Source: Sequoia sempervirens
Lineage: Eukaryota > Streptophyta > Pinopsida > Cupressales > Cupressaceae
NCBI GenBank assembly: GCA_007258455.2
Contig: VDFB02000003.1
Location: 42,163,986 to 42,227,985, forward strand
Length of the DNA stretch: 64,000 nucleotides
Direction of reading: 5' to 3'
Below the pieces are notes generated by a model, which made no database searches, was not told where the DNA came from, and saw nothing but the letters and a program-made list of their open reading frames with translations. Every line of letters begins with the position of its first letter. The first letter of the stretch is position 1. The translations under genes were made by a program, and so were the position numbers. Below are positions 9,444 to 21,828 of the stretch, piece by piece.

Positions 9444-12400
9444 GTGGATTTAGCGAACCCTTTCTCGATTTTTGAGGGTTTTCTTCAACTAGGGTTAGAG
9501 GGCTTCAAATCTAGAATCTCCATTGATTTTTTTTTTACAATTTTTGGAGTTGGGCGAATTTTTGTTGCATTTTGGCGCAAAAAAGACCTCACCATTGCAT
9601 TCAGGAGGCTGATTCGATGAATTTTGACTATAAATTTGCCTAAATTTGCTGATAGGATCTTCTGAGGCAAATATTTTTGCCTAGGGGCTTGTATGACCCC
9701 TGTATGACATTGCATGCATTTCAAAAAAAAGAAAAAAAATTAAAGGTTGGAAATTTTTGATTTCTATTTTAGAAATTTCAAAAAAATAAAAATAAAAAAA
9801 CTTTTCTTAACAAAAAGTTGTGCGAGGGTACCTTCACCCTGGGAGCCTCGTACCTTGTTTGGGCCATCATGCTGGCTGTTCGGTGCGACATTTATGTTGC
9901 TTGGTGGCAGCTCCCGATGGGCCCTAATGGGGGGTTAAAACCCTATCGACGACTTTTTCTTTGTTGAACAACAACAGTTTCTTGGCCGCCCGATGACACC
10001 CTTCAAACTCCGACGTCGTTTTTCTATTTTTTGACGACACAAAAATCCATGTTAGGCAACCCTTTTTTTCAAGCGTGAATATTCTTGTAGGATTTTGGTG
10101 CAAGTAGGTTTTGAGAATATTTCAATGGATGACAAGAATATTCTGTTTGTTGTTTTTTGCAAGGCAGTCAATTTTTTTTTCGGCGAGCAAGGAATATTTG
10201 CAAAATATTCCATTGACGTCAACATGACATCATGCTGACGTCAGTGGTACAGTCGTAGGGTAGGGCCCCCTTCAAGTCCTTTTGGCCCTAAAAGAACAGT
10301 TTTTTTTTCTTTTGGCCATAACTTGGGCATACGATATTGAAATTTGGTGAATGAAATACCATTTTTTTGTTGTTAGTGCATTCTACAACTTGCCAAAGTC
10401 AGAGGATTTTCTCTCTCAAGCTCACAACTTTTGATTCGTTTTTCCATTTTTTGCGATTCCAACGATGTTGGGGTGGTCTTTTAGAGCTCTTCATATCCAT
10501 CCATGCACTTTTCCTAGATTTTTCTCTAGGCACATTTTATTCATTTTTTTGTGTTTTCACATTCTGGTGAATTACTTGGACGTTTTAGCTCTTGGAAACT
10601 TTGTTTGTGTGGGATGACTTGTTTTAGGCTGTTCTACATGTATTTCCAGCTTTTTGTCCTATTTGGGCATTGTAGACATCTGTTGCATTCACTTTCTTTT
10701 TGTAGACGCATTGAGATAAAGTGTCATTCTGGTGTATGGTTTTTTGGGGGATTTCGCACATCTTGTTGTGTCTTTTGTACTTGCACTATGATATAAAGTG
10801 CCATGGGTGGGTTGTGAGTGCCTTTGTTTTGCCATCACACTTTTGTCAAGTGAGTGTTCCTTCCACGACAGTATTGAATCTCAGTGATTTATGCCTCATG
10901 CATGTGTGCCCTAGTTTGCACACCCTTTTATTTGCAGGTTCTTTCAGTTGCACGTTCAAATGTTATTTGTTTTTCTACATGCACTTCTTGGTGACGCACA
11001 ATTTCATGGACTTGTCTTGGCTCTCCCTTTCCGCATTATGGGGGGGGTTTCTACTATTGGTGCTAATGCTTCCTTGGTTCTGTTTTTGAAGTGATCTATG
11101 TATCTAGTTCTTATTCCTTTGTACTAGGCGGATACAGTGGTTGGTTACCCATTATCAAAGACCCAACTAAATCTAAGTGAAGAATTCACTCTAAAGTAAT
11201 AGATAAGGTGTGCTAGTCAATCAAAATCTAGAAACTGATTAATGCAATTAGATGATCCAAATTTGGTGACTCAAAGAAATATAATGATGTTTAAAGGGTG
11301 TATTAGTTGCTCCACCAAAACTAATGATTGCAGCAACAAGGCCTCGAAGTATCAATCTTAGTCCAAGGATCCTCTGTCCAAGCCCAACTAGATTCTAATG
11401 TAGAAATCTATTAATTGATGCTGTGCCCCTTCTTAAAAACTTGGCACTAACTCCCTTAAGTTCTAAATAATCAATGAGTTTGATTGTATACTTTTAAGAG
11501 TATATCACAGTTTATAAATCCCACGTTGAAGTTCAATGTTGAGGAATGAATTCAGTAAATATGTTTTTTGTCTAATCTCCAAGCTTGTTATCTGTCAAAA
11601 ACCTGATTAGATCTAATTACAAAATCCAACCAGATTGTGATGCTCCTATATATATATATATATATCTTATGAATAATTTAGCTTTCAACCCTTTGACTTA
11701 TAATTTGCAAGTCATAATAGTAAATCTTGAAAATCATAACTTCCTTAGAAGATTTGAATTTGTTTATTTATATATTGGTAAGAGTGGCTCTGTTTATTTT
11801 CTTAGTAATCACTGGGATTTGACGCTTCTTGAAGTTATCTCTGCAGGATCCCAAATCGGAGATGACTCATTCGCCAGAGATCTCTTCTTTCAGCAATAAG
11901 GGTGTAATCGGACCATGTAAGGGTCAAGTCTTGAGGATGGTTCTATAGGGTTGCTCGGTTGTAAATGTCTCCTTGATCCTTGCTTTAGCGTCTCCTTCTA
12001 TTCCACTCTGATTGCAGTCCAATCTCTTATTCTCAGCTGCCTGTGAGGATGGTGCACTTGATGTCTTGCCTCATTCGTAGTTTCCTGATTATCCTCTTGA
12101 CTGATAGGCTTACTCCTATCTGGTCATTGCTTCTTTGTCTCTCCTTCTCCGTGATCTCTTCTTGGCCCGTGCTTTTGCTCTTTTTCTTGATTGATAATTC
12201 TTCTCTTTGTTACTTGGTCGCCTCTTCTCTCTGATCGCTAGCTTTTCCTCTTCTTTGCTTGATCGCGTCCTTCTTGTCTTTTCTTCTCATGATGCGTTTC
12301 CTTCCAGGTTTTGCATTAGATATAGGTGCTACAACCCACACATCCCTTCACTCCTCATGCGCCCCTCTAGAAATTGTGTCTATTCCTTTATCCATCGTAT

Positions 12401-12482
12401 TGCTTCATTAATCTCATCGGCTGCATAACAATTGATTAGCAATATAGATAATGTATACATTTTATTTGTTATATAGTTATAT

Positions 12483-12555
12483 TTAAATATATATATACAC
12501 TTGTGCATATATATATATATATATACACTTGTGCATATAAATATACATAGCTATA
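12483..12555. repeat. AT microsatellite with duplicated ACACTTGTGCATAT
   Basis: TA-rich runs enclose two copies of ATACACTTGTGCATAT inside the retrotransposon internal region. Another (TA)n run lies at 11647-11665. Confidence 0.75.
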
Positions 12556-13173
12556 GATGTCTATTTGAGAAATGCAATGGTATTAAAAATATACTTATCT
12601 TAATTGCTTCAGCCGGATGGGGACATCACACCCATGCATTTTGGTGAGGTGGAGCATTTACCATATGGACACTCTTGCATTCCTATTTTTGGAGGTGACC
12701 TTCCATTTTCACTTGATCAGTGGTTTTTAGACTATTGATACCTGTGCCATTTTTATCTTCGATTTCCAGATGTTTGCCTTGGTTTGCCATTTGATTCAAG
12801 TAGTGTTGTTGGGGGCACTCATTTAGATTCTTGTCTTTTTGATCTTGATCATCATCTGTTTCAGAGGAGGTTCTTCATTTTAGTACTATAGCAGTCATCA
12901 TTCGGTAGTTGTCTACATCTTTGTGCTTGTGCGATGTTCTTCATGTTTCCATTCTTTTTGGGACATTGTTTTGGAGGCTTTCAATCCTTCATTTGCCTCT
13001 CTCTTTTGGAGAGGAGTTTTTCCCATGAGGTTTTCTCCTTTTTTCTCCAGTTGTGAGAGATTAGATTGTTTGTACATGAGTACCATCAAGCCTTGTTTGC
13101 CAAGACTCATCATTCATTCTTTGCTTTTTATGCATTGGCTTTTTAGCTACTCCCTAAGTTAGTCTTAAGGGGG

Positions 13174-13529
13174 TGCGTTGAGTAATCATGCATTAGCTAA
13201 TAATTAATTATTAATCTAATTCATTGCATGCACTTAAGCTAAACTTAGGAGTGCTTTTTTTTGTTAATTGTAGTGAGCTATTATTAGATCATTCTGTCTC
13301 ATCACATAGGATGACAACACTTGTCATGATCTAATCCCTTTATCATTTAGGGTTGCTCCTATAAAGTACTCAACCCTCTTTGTATTATCTTTCAATCTCC
13401 TTGAAGGTTCATTCTTTAAGTTTTTCTTGTTGATGTTATAGCATATTATTGTTTGCAACTCTCTTTGTGTGGAAGGTGCTTTCGTTCGTTGTTTGATCTT
13501 GCATCTCATGTTTATTTACAATTCTAACA
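13174..13529 (+). repeat. 3' LTR of the intronic element
   Basis: It starts TGCGTTGAGTAATCATGCA and ends TTACAATTCTAACA. It aligns with the 5' LTR along its length, with many substitutions and small indels. By eye roughly one aligned base in ten differs, so the insertion is not recent. It is followed by the target duplication TTTTC. Confidence 0.88.
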
Positions 13530-13534
13530 TTTTC

Positions 13535-16500
13535 CGTTCCTTAAAAATTGCCTGTTGGTAATTTAATGGATATAATTATATTTTTTAATTATATAATGTG
13601 GACTTATGGTCAAATTCTAAGCAACTATTGTGTCTTTGGATTTTGAGTTTGGAGGCTTTTAGTATCTAAGTTTGTAAATTCCATTAGAACTTATTCCATC
13701 GGGATGTGCTTGCCGCCTTGAACCCTCTTGCTTGCCCCCTCCTCACTGCAAAACAAAAAAAAAAAAACCCCATGTTTTCGATATAGGGATCTCTCCAAGA
13801 CATGGGGACTTGGAGGGGACATCCTCCTATTGTCCCTCCACTGCTGCTCAAGTCTTGAGGCAGGACACACTTTGGTTTGGGGACAGCTTGAGGACTCTAG
13901 GACAGGCTTGAGAACTCTAGGATGTCCTCGAGACGTCCAAGGGATTCCAAGGAGTTTCCCATTCGTCCCAAGGACTTCCAAGCATCCCCCATGGCAATAA
14001 AATAAAAAAATTCAATGTTTTTAAAATTTCAAAAAGTGATCTTGATTTGTGTGCCAGAAATCCTAACCCTGGTGGTCTATGGGCTCCATCCAAACCCTAA
14101 GCACTCACAAAAAAATTATAAATAGACATCTAACTTCTAAACCTCTTTTTCAAATCAATCCTAAGTTTTAGAATGGTAAGGACTTTGTGTTGCAAAAAGA
14201 AGTTATAGAATTGTGAATATGACATTCACCATGAAGGTTTGTATAAATGGACCCTCATGAGGGGCATTGCCCATCAACCCTACTAGGGGATTTGCTTCCA
14301 AACCTCCACCCACCGCTATTAATGTTCAATGTAATCGTTGCCATGTTTTTAATGTTTAGTAGTTGAAACTTTACCTAGAATGCCAAAGTTTCATTTGTAA
14401 TTCTTATACTTATTCCTTACACATCTTTTTATAATTGATTTTTCAAGTACTATATGTATTTGCACCACCAGCTTGCTGCCCTTGCCCCCCCTGCCCTACG
14501 CCATCCCTAAGTTTAGGTCATTGGCCCCCCTGTCCCTGAAACTTGTTCTCTGTCCCCCCATCAAGAAACTCTTGTGGAACTATGATAATTTCATAAGTGA
14601 ATTCGAAGAAAAAAATTAATTAGTACCTTTTTCATATTGAAATCTGTGTTTACTATTTTTTCAAAATACATTAGTTTCTATCTTAATGACAATGTTTGAG
14701 AAAAATGAATATGGTGAAACAAAGCAAAATTTAAAAGTATGTTTTGTTTCAAAAATTTGGGAGTGGAGGAGAAAATAGCAAATAGAAAAGACTTGCCAAG
14801 TTCTGTTGCCATTTAATACTAATTTTTGTTGTCTCATTTGGAGCTAAAAATGAGTTTCTATGGGTACTGGAGTATTATGAATAAAAGATAAACACAATAA
14901 ACATCACAAAACATGACATTTGTGAGCTGAAGAATTTCTTGAAGTTAACTGAAATTAATAAAGCTTAATGTTTGCAGAGATTGATGATTACAATTGAAAG
15001 AAACAACTTCTGCTGATGATCGGTAACCAGCCTGGATGTATCAGTACACAATTCATGAACACTGATTGACTTTTCTTATGTGCTGTTCCCAAACTATATA
15101 TTATTAGAACCATTGTAGCATTAATTGGGGACTAGGATTGACTTGGAAACCAAATTTATAATAATTCAATTACGTGGGATTTAATTTGGAAAAACACAAG
15201 GAATTTAAGAACTCTGAAAAATTCAAAAAATAGGGATAAAATGCAGTTTTTGTTATTTCAAGCTAAGTAAAGTAAAAAAGCTGCTTTTCCATCCAGCACA
15301 ATCCAAAACAACTTTTACTTTTTGCTTTTTAAATATAGAGCAGGATCTGAGTCAGTAGCTCTCAGCTGGGTCAAGGGGCACCAGGGACCTTCAGTATGCC
15401 ATTTTTCATAATTTATCACTTTTAATCAAGCTCAAGACTCTTAAAAAAACACAGGTGTTGAGGCCATAAAGCAGTAAGTAGGTCCTAATTGTGTGAGAAT
15501 CGAACAGATATTTGCTGAAGAATGAGTGCCCAAATTGATCCAATGTTTGGTTGCTTTGGCAAAAATCCAGCCGTGTCTGTAAAAATTGAAGTCTTCAATG
15601 TAAAAGTGAGTGTTTGACTGAAAATTCGAAAAACCATGTATTTTATAGGGAAATTGAAAATATAGTTTATTTTGTATGCTCCCCCATATTTCTGGGATGG
15701 TTTTTTATAAGGCCATTTTTAGGGGACGGCAGGGCATGGCTGTTAAAAGAATAGGAATTTTAAAAAAATATAAGGCACTTTCAAATATTTGTATGATAAC
15801 AATGATCGTGCATTCATCATAGACATTATAGAACCTTTGTGAGCATGGGTAGCTCAATAAGAATTATGATGTTCTTTATATATATATAAAAGCATGGGTT
15901 AATATTAATAAAGACATACCTAACTGGTGTGAATATTCAAGTGAAGGATTTATTATTGATGTTTTCTGAAGCCTTCAAGATTGCATGTTCTGCTATTAAA
16001 TTCATTATCAAAGAGGAACAATTAAGTATAAATATAACTAGTTATGTGCTAGTTTGACATCAACTGGGATACTAATAGGTGGGATTGTTCTATGAGTTGT
16101 CTGTGCAGGGCATGTTTGATACATTTTTGGATTATGAAAGTGGTGTTTCCTACTGACTATGACTTAACTTGTATTCAGCAGTATAATGACTAGCATACCA
16201 ACTTTGTCTGTGGCAGTCCTTGTATACCAAACAAGTTGTCCAATGTATGAAACACGATAATCCTTGACTGTGACTTTAACTGTGAAGATGCAGAGATCTG
16301 CAACAGGGGATATGTATTTTGTAGATTTTGTGATCATGATTAATCATTGGTCTGTTACTTGGTCAGACTTATAGTTTGGTGGGGGTTTGGAGGCAACCAT
16401 TTTCATAATATTTTGTAAGTCGTTGATGGACATGTCAAACCAAACATGCATTGAAAGTTTGTAAGTTTTTAAAAAGAAAAATGTAACTAAAATGTGCCTG

Positions 16501-17569
16501 GTTACACTAGGGGATGGCTAGCCATCTCCAGGACAGTTGGAGGATGTTCGGATGTACCCTGGCCATCCCACGCACGGCTACCCATCCCCTAATGTATCCA
16601 AGCATCCCCTAAAAAAGTTTGTGCATACTGGGGATGTTTCCATTTCTTTTGTAAAATAGGGGATGGGGTGGGGACATTTCGTACCCATCCCCGTGTCCCT
16701 GAAACATCCCCTATAGGGGACAGGGTCATGTTTGGCAGGGGATGTGTTCCCAGGGACCATAGTTTATTTGTGATTATCTTGTCTTTTGGAATCATGCTGG
16801 TGATCAGAGTAAAAGCCAGTGATCCAATTTGTATTGGATTGCCAGCAGGCACGATCCACAATTGATCATGACTTTTTTGTGGTTTGTGCTTTAATGTCTG
16901 GAAAAAATTCAAAGGCTGCAAATTGGTGCTTCTACAGCTCTATAGCTGGTTTGCACATGCTCAAATACATAGATACAACTCAACACAACACCTAACACAG
17001 ACTAAGTGAGTGAATTGGATGACCATCTAATCCAATTCAAATCTCCCAGCATGTTAGATACTCAGAGGGTGGTGTATGTCTAGCAAATTCAACAAGAAAG
17101 TCTCAAACAAGATGCCCACACACCAAAGTACATTTTGAATGCCAATGTTCACTGATGGGCGCAATATTTCTTGCTCATTTCTTCCTTTACTTTTTCTTCA
17201 TAAGTTATCTTGACCAGTGAATGAGAACAGTCCAAGCCGCACTAGCAAAATTTTAACGATAGAGTTTGGATCAGCTAAAAAATGTCACCACACTTTAACA
17301 TTTTTGTTTCTCCCCAAAACTCACTTTAGGAATTTTGTTTCTCCCTTCCATTGTTATTAGTTGCTATCCTTGGTTTGCATAAACTACAAATTCTTACAAT
17401 ACACCATATTGACATTGTATGCTTATATTATCATGCACATCATTTTATTCTGGTTCATTGTACTGATTTTGATCTTCACTTGTTTTCTTTCTTTCATTCA
17501 AAGCTCAAATGAATTATTTGATTTTTCATTTCTTGCAAATAACCTATGGACCTTTACTTATTTTTATAG
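13535..17569 (+). other. Intron sequence after the LTR element
   Basis: No exon is seen. It includes GC-rich blocks at 13790-13990, 14470-14570 and 16505-16760, built from GGGGA and TCCCC words, listed separately where structured. The rest is AT-rich. Confidence 0.5.
16505..16760. repeat. Palindrome-rich GC block in the intron
   Basis: The block contains perfect palindromes GATGGCTAGCCATC (16513-16526) and CCCCTATAGGGG (16708-16719), plus facing words GGGGATGGGG and CCCATCCCC around 16660-16692. Composition differs sharply from the AT-rich intron. Related wording (GGACATCC, GGATGTCC, CCATTCGTCCC) occurs at 13800-13990 and 19560-19640. It may be a foldback-type element or an unknown repeat; no boundaries or terminal duplications were found. 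Confidence 0.55.
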
Positions 17570-17658
17570 ATACAATGGTGCGGCAAGCTGCAATGGTTGC
17601 AAAGTGTGGCCTTTTGATCTATTATAAAAATAGCAGAGGTCGTAATTATCGTAAGCAG
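17570..17658 (+). CDS. RNFT-type E3 ligase, second visible exon
   Basis: The acceptor is TTATAG and the donor GTAATG. The 89 bases complete a split Asp codon (G from the previous exon plus AT) and read [20 protein letters not shown], then a basic patch ending R-N-Y-R-K-Q. This is the loop between membrane segments in the RNFT family, with a short hydrophobic CGLLIYY. The intron before it is 9163 bp and carries a full LTR retrotransposon. The donor is followed within a few bases by a TA dinucleotide run. Confidence 0.92.
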
Positions 17659-20600
17659 GTAATGTATATATATATATATATATTTTAAAATTTTAAATGT
17701 TCATATTGTTGCCACTATCAGTAAAGGATTGAGATGTTGTTATAGGGACCAATCTAAGTTGTTAGCTAGAGGGTGGAAACTATTGTGGCTATTTGGAGCT
17801 CATATTCATATTTTTGCTTTCCTTTGTGTAAAAGTCAGTTTCTTATTTCAAGTTCTCTCCTCTGAGATGATTAATTCTTGGAACCCTTAATATGAGTGCA
17901 GACATTCAAATTTCTATTATAAAAATTATCAAAAGATATTTTTTATTGACCAAATTTGAAGATGATTACATTTTTTGCTACTCAAACTACATAATATTTT
18001 AAATTTGCACAGAAAGAACTTAATAGAGGCCAGTGATACGCAGTTGGCTTTTAATGGCATTCTATATTTACATCAGGTACCATTATATAATGAAAATTGT
18101 GTTGTAGGCCGCTGATGTCAAGAACCAATATTCACTAAACTATACATGCAAATTGTGTATGGTGTAATAGTTGTTTGTACTAGCATTCAAATACATTGAT
18201 GTTTAATCTTCAAGTCTCATTGACCTACTTTGGTCATCTGTTGAACCTTACCAATTCTTTCTATCATTGTTTTTGTAACAAGATTTTTCATCTTGAAAAT
18301 GCTTTTTCCCCAATGCATGGCTGAAACTTTTATTTCCTCGAGTAGGTAACAATATAAAAACGTAAGATTTTCAGTCCAAGAGTTCGGATGAGTATGTAGG
18401 TGTAGAATGTGCAAAAACATGATTGCATACGGTTCTAAAATGAAATAATGCATATATCAAATGAGTGCATGCAGTTGTTACATTCAGTCACACAATTTCC
18501 CATTGATGAAAAGCGTAAGAAATGTATGTTGTCAGTGTCATGACACTTTCATTAATGATTCTGTAGCCTTTGGGCCATTTGTCATAATGAAAACATTGAA
18601 ACATGAAATCAGAGACTAAACTTTTTTATTGCTGGTATACTTAAATGATTGAATCAATGAACATGTTACATTGAACATCAAATTTGATACATTATATGAA
18701 AATGTTTAAAGTTGAATTTTAATGCCATGTATAGTTAAGCATGTAAAAAATCTGGAAATGAATGCCCAAAATTGAATTTTAATATGCTATAGCAGAGGTC
18801 ATAATTTAAAAATATGAGCACTTAAATATATCTACTAGAGATATAAACATGAGAGCATACAAAATATATGGCATTTGGAAACTTATCTTCATTTCAAAGG
18901 GAGCAAACACATAGGTGTCAGAGTAATGTCATTCTGGAACAGATTTGATTATGATGTAAGTTTAACTAAAACATAAATTAAGCTTGAATGGTTCAATGTA
19001 TTTGCTCCAGAAGGCATAGGATAAGGATCTCTTGTTGTGGGTGGAGTCACATGCTTTAGTTATTAAATGATGACTTAGCTTCTATCCAAAACAAGGCTCA
19101 TAGCTTCATTCGGATAAACCTTTGACTACCACCTATAAGATGAGATCATGAGACTTCTTTCCATTCAATAGGTCCCTCAGTTTCATTAATGGCTGTGTTG
19201 TGTTCCTTGCTTCTAATCAGCAATGCTATCCTGTCTATGTTCTTGGCCTTGCTTTTGTATGGCAAACTGAATGCCAAGGAGTTGATGTTCATTATTTTGT
19301 TTGTAAATGCATTTTAGCTCAACAGGAATCTATTTGAGGAACAAGTCTGCCCTGCTCTGGTGGAAAAGGACTGGAATCATATGGGACGAATTCCAGCAGG
19401 TGAGTGCCATCAATTTAGATTAGTTATATCTGGATTGCTGCCAAGATTCCACACTCTCCTGGCTACCCCACCAGAGAAGGCTTGATCTCAGTCACAAGCA
19501 GCTCATGGGAAACCTTCCAACATTTTTTTTTTCTGCTTAAGAGGAACAGGCAATCAGAGGGAGGGCGTCTTGTCCAATTCGCATCTTGTCCAATTCCCCT
19601 GTCCCCAGAATGTCCTGGACATCTGGGGTCAGCGTCTAGGATGTGGGGGAAACATCTCTAGAGAACACTATAAAATACCCCACACTTCTGTGGTTCATAT
19701 TTTGGTAGATAAAATATGGACAATCTGTTTATTTTAATAAGACCATCTCTAGTTATATGATTAGCTGATAAAATATGACACAATTGATTTCTTTACTTAC
19801 CCTAACATTTCTCATTTGCATCAGCTCCTCAGGTTACATGATTCATTCTTTGGATCAAATGAATATAATTTTGACCTCTTTTGAATCTACTCTAGTGTAA
19901 TTGGCTCACATCACATCTTCAAGTGAAGTTCTCTACTGCATTTTCAAGTATATCACACAAAGCTGCAGCATGCATGAGACTGTTTTATTGTTGGAGCCAT
20001 AACTTTATCCATAGTAGGGATTGATAGAGGAGATTGAGTGAAGTAGGAGGGATTTTATAAGAGATTGTTGCAACACCTGAAAGATCTGATCCTCCAGAGG
20101 TGTTTGATCCATTCTGTTCCCACTGGCCCTTGTTCATCCGCTATATCGCATGACTGTGACTGTTAGTTTTTCCTGTGTAGCAAATCTACTGGATTTAACC
20201 AGAAGCACAGGTTGAATTCTCTTTACCTCTTGATTCTGTTGAAAGGGTAAGTTAATACATATGTCAAGAACAATCCAGCCTAATAAAATTTCCAGAAAAT
20301 ATGCCAGTAAATGTCCCTTTGTCACATTGTTTACAATAGAGGACATCACTGATCACAGCAAAGAATTATGTGTGATACAGTAAAAATCTTAAGTATTGCC
20401 AGAGAATCTTTCTGACATATGGGGCCTTTCTCTTATAGAGATGGGAAGCTTTAATGCATATATTATATTTACTATTTCTAGTCTTTATAGATGTTTCAAA
20501 TCCCTCTTGCTGGGTTTTAGAGAAAGGAAACAATCATTTTAGAGGTATTTTGAGGCCTGCCTTTGATAGAGAAGGAAACCATTGTCCTTGGCAACTATAA

Positions 20601-21170
20601 AGAAAATACAGATTAAAAAAAAATACAAGCAAATTGAATGGATGATATCTGAAATTTGATGCAATATCAGCAATATCTTTACCAGGATTAAGATTCTCTA
20701 GTTATGTTCTTTGTGTTTGATTTTTTTTATTTGCAGTATTTTCATCAGTGCTCATATGAAAAGCACAACAAGGCCAACCAATTTATATTTCAAATTTGTT
20801 TTGAAATTTCAGTAAGACTTTTCTGATTTTGCAAACCTTAAAGACTGAATATATCCATCTTGTATTCTCTTACAATTTACACATTTTTTGTGAATTTTCC
20901 TTTATAAACAATTGTTCATTCATTATTAAAGACTTCAGAAGTAACTCTATGGAACCAACCATAAAACTTGAAGCACATAATGAATTCCACTAGAAAGGGG
21001 AAATTGTACCTGTTCCAGACTTTTCTTTTTGTTAGTTTCTGGCATCATATATAAGTTTACACACATTTTGCATGCACAGTTGCATTTCTAATAAATATGG
21101 CTCATTTTGTATCAGATGTTCATTTTACTATTATTTTCTTTGATGATGTTAACAAAATGTTTTATGACAG
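17659..21170 (+). other. Intron 2 of the visible gene
   Basis: A 3512-bp AT-rich intron. It starts with GTAATG followed at once by a TA run (17665-17685). A GC-richer patch with CCTGTCCCC and GGGG words lies at 19560-19640. No coding signal. Confidence 0.75.
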
Positions 21171-21335
21171 GGTCAGATGTTGACTCTGGTTGAATACATT
21201 CTGCTGCTCTACCGAGCATTACTTCCTACTCCTGTCTGGTACCGGTTTTTCTTGAACAAAGATTATGGTAGCCTATTTTCATCTCTCACTACAGGATTAT
21301 ATCTTACTTTTAAACTCACATCAATTGTGGAGAAG
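21171..21335 (+). CDS. RNFT-type E3 ligase, third visible exon (membrane region)
   Basis: Exactly 55 codons lie between an acceptor ending GACAG and donor GTAAAG. The exon starts with [20 protein letters not shown] and continues through [13 protein letters not shown] to [17 protein letters not shown]. It contains at least two hydrophobic helices separated by a proline- and aromatic-rich turn, as expected for the membrane domain. Both junctions are phase 0, so it joins the 17.6-kb and 21.75-kb exons without frame adjustment. Confidence 0.93.
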
Positions 21336-21750
21336 GTAAAGGTCTTTTAATTGCAAATTCATATTTTCTCTTTCTTTTTTATTGGTAAGATCCATTACTG
21401 ACAACATATTCAGTGTCAAAGAATGCCATCTTAGGATCCTTGAGAGAATGTCAGTATTTTTAATTATTTTAAAGTTTGCACTTCTCATGCACACCTAGGG
21501 TGGGGCACAGTGCCGTTTCATCATTTTTTTGTCTTCTTGTTGGTGAAATTAATTGCTAAATTTGAAGGTATTACATCTGGGTATATGGCTAGTGCAGTTT
21601 CTAACTTAATCTGTGTGCACCAAAAGTATGAAATTATAAATGTGATGCTTATTAGTCATCTAGTAGTTGGTTGCAGTTATTTTGTCACTAAGTTTTAAGA
21701 TTGAATAGCATGTTCTAAAGTTATTGTACTTGAACGTGGTTTGTATTCAG

Positions 21751-21828
21751 GTTCAATCATTCTTTGCTGCATTGAAAGCATTGTCTCGCAAAGAAGTTCA
21801 GTATGGGTCATATGCTAGTATGGAGGAG
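21751..21828 (+). CDS. RNFT-type E3 ligase, fourth visible exon (linker before RING)
   Basis: A 26-codon exon between acceptor ATTCAG and donor GTAAGG. It reads [20 protein letters not shown], then Y-A-S-M-E-E. It is an amphipathic linker joining the last membrane segment to the RING. The preceding intron is only 415 bp; the following one is 8853 bp. Both splice phases are 0. I found no extra exon before the RING exon, and E-E joined to VLAAGDLC fits the family. Confidence 0.92.

Larger units (their letters stand above)
9057..13529 (+). mobile_element. Complete non-autonomous LTR retrotransposon in an intron
   Basis: Two direct LTRs (9057-9430 and 13174-13529) flank about 3.7 kb with no retroviral coding capacity. 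A primer site, TGGTATTAGAGC, directly follows the 5' LTR (9432-9443), and a polypurine tract, TAAGGGGG, directly precedes the 3' LTR (13166-13173). The insertion is bracketed by a perfect 5-bp duplication TTTTC (9052-9056 and 13530-13534). It lies in the sense direction of the host gene. The internal region has T-rich open stretches (10367-11089) without recognisable domains. This fits a LARD-type element mobilised in trans, probably by copia machinery given the primer site; that lineage is an inference. Confidence 0.9.

Noticed and set aside
10367..11089. T-rich overlapping open frames inside the intronic LTR element
   Set aside because: Phe/Leu/Cys-rich readings follow from the T-rich composition; no gag or pol motif is seen.
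13691..14000. Overlapping open frames on both strands near 13.7-14.0 kb
   Set aside because: They result from a GC-rich repeat block with few stop codons; no domain is recognised on either strand.
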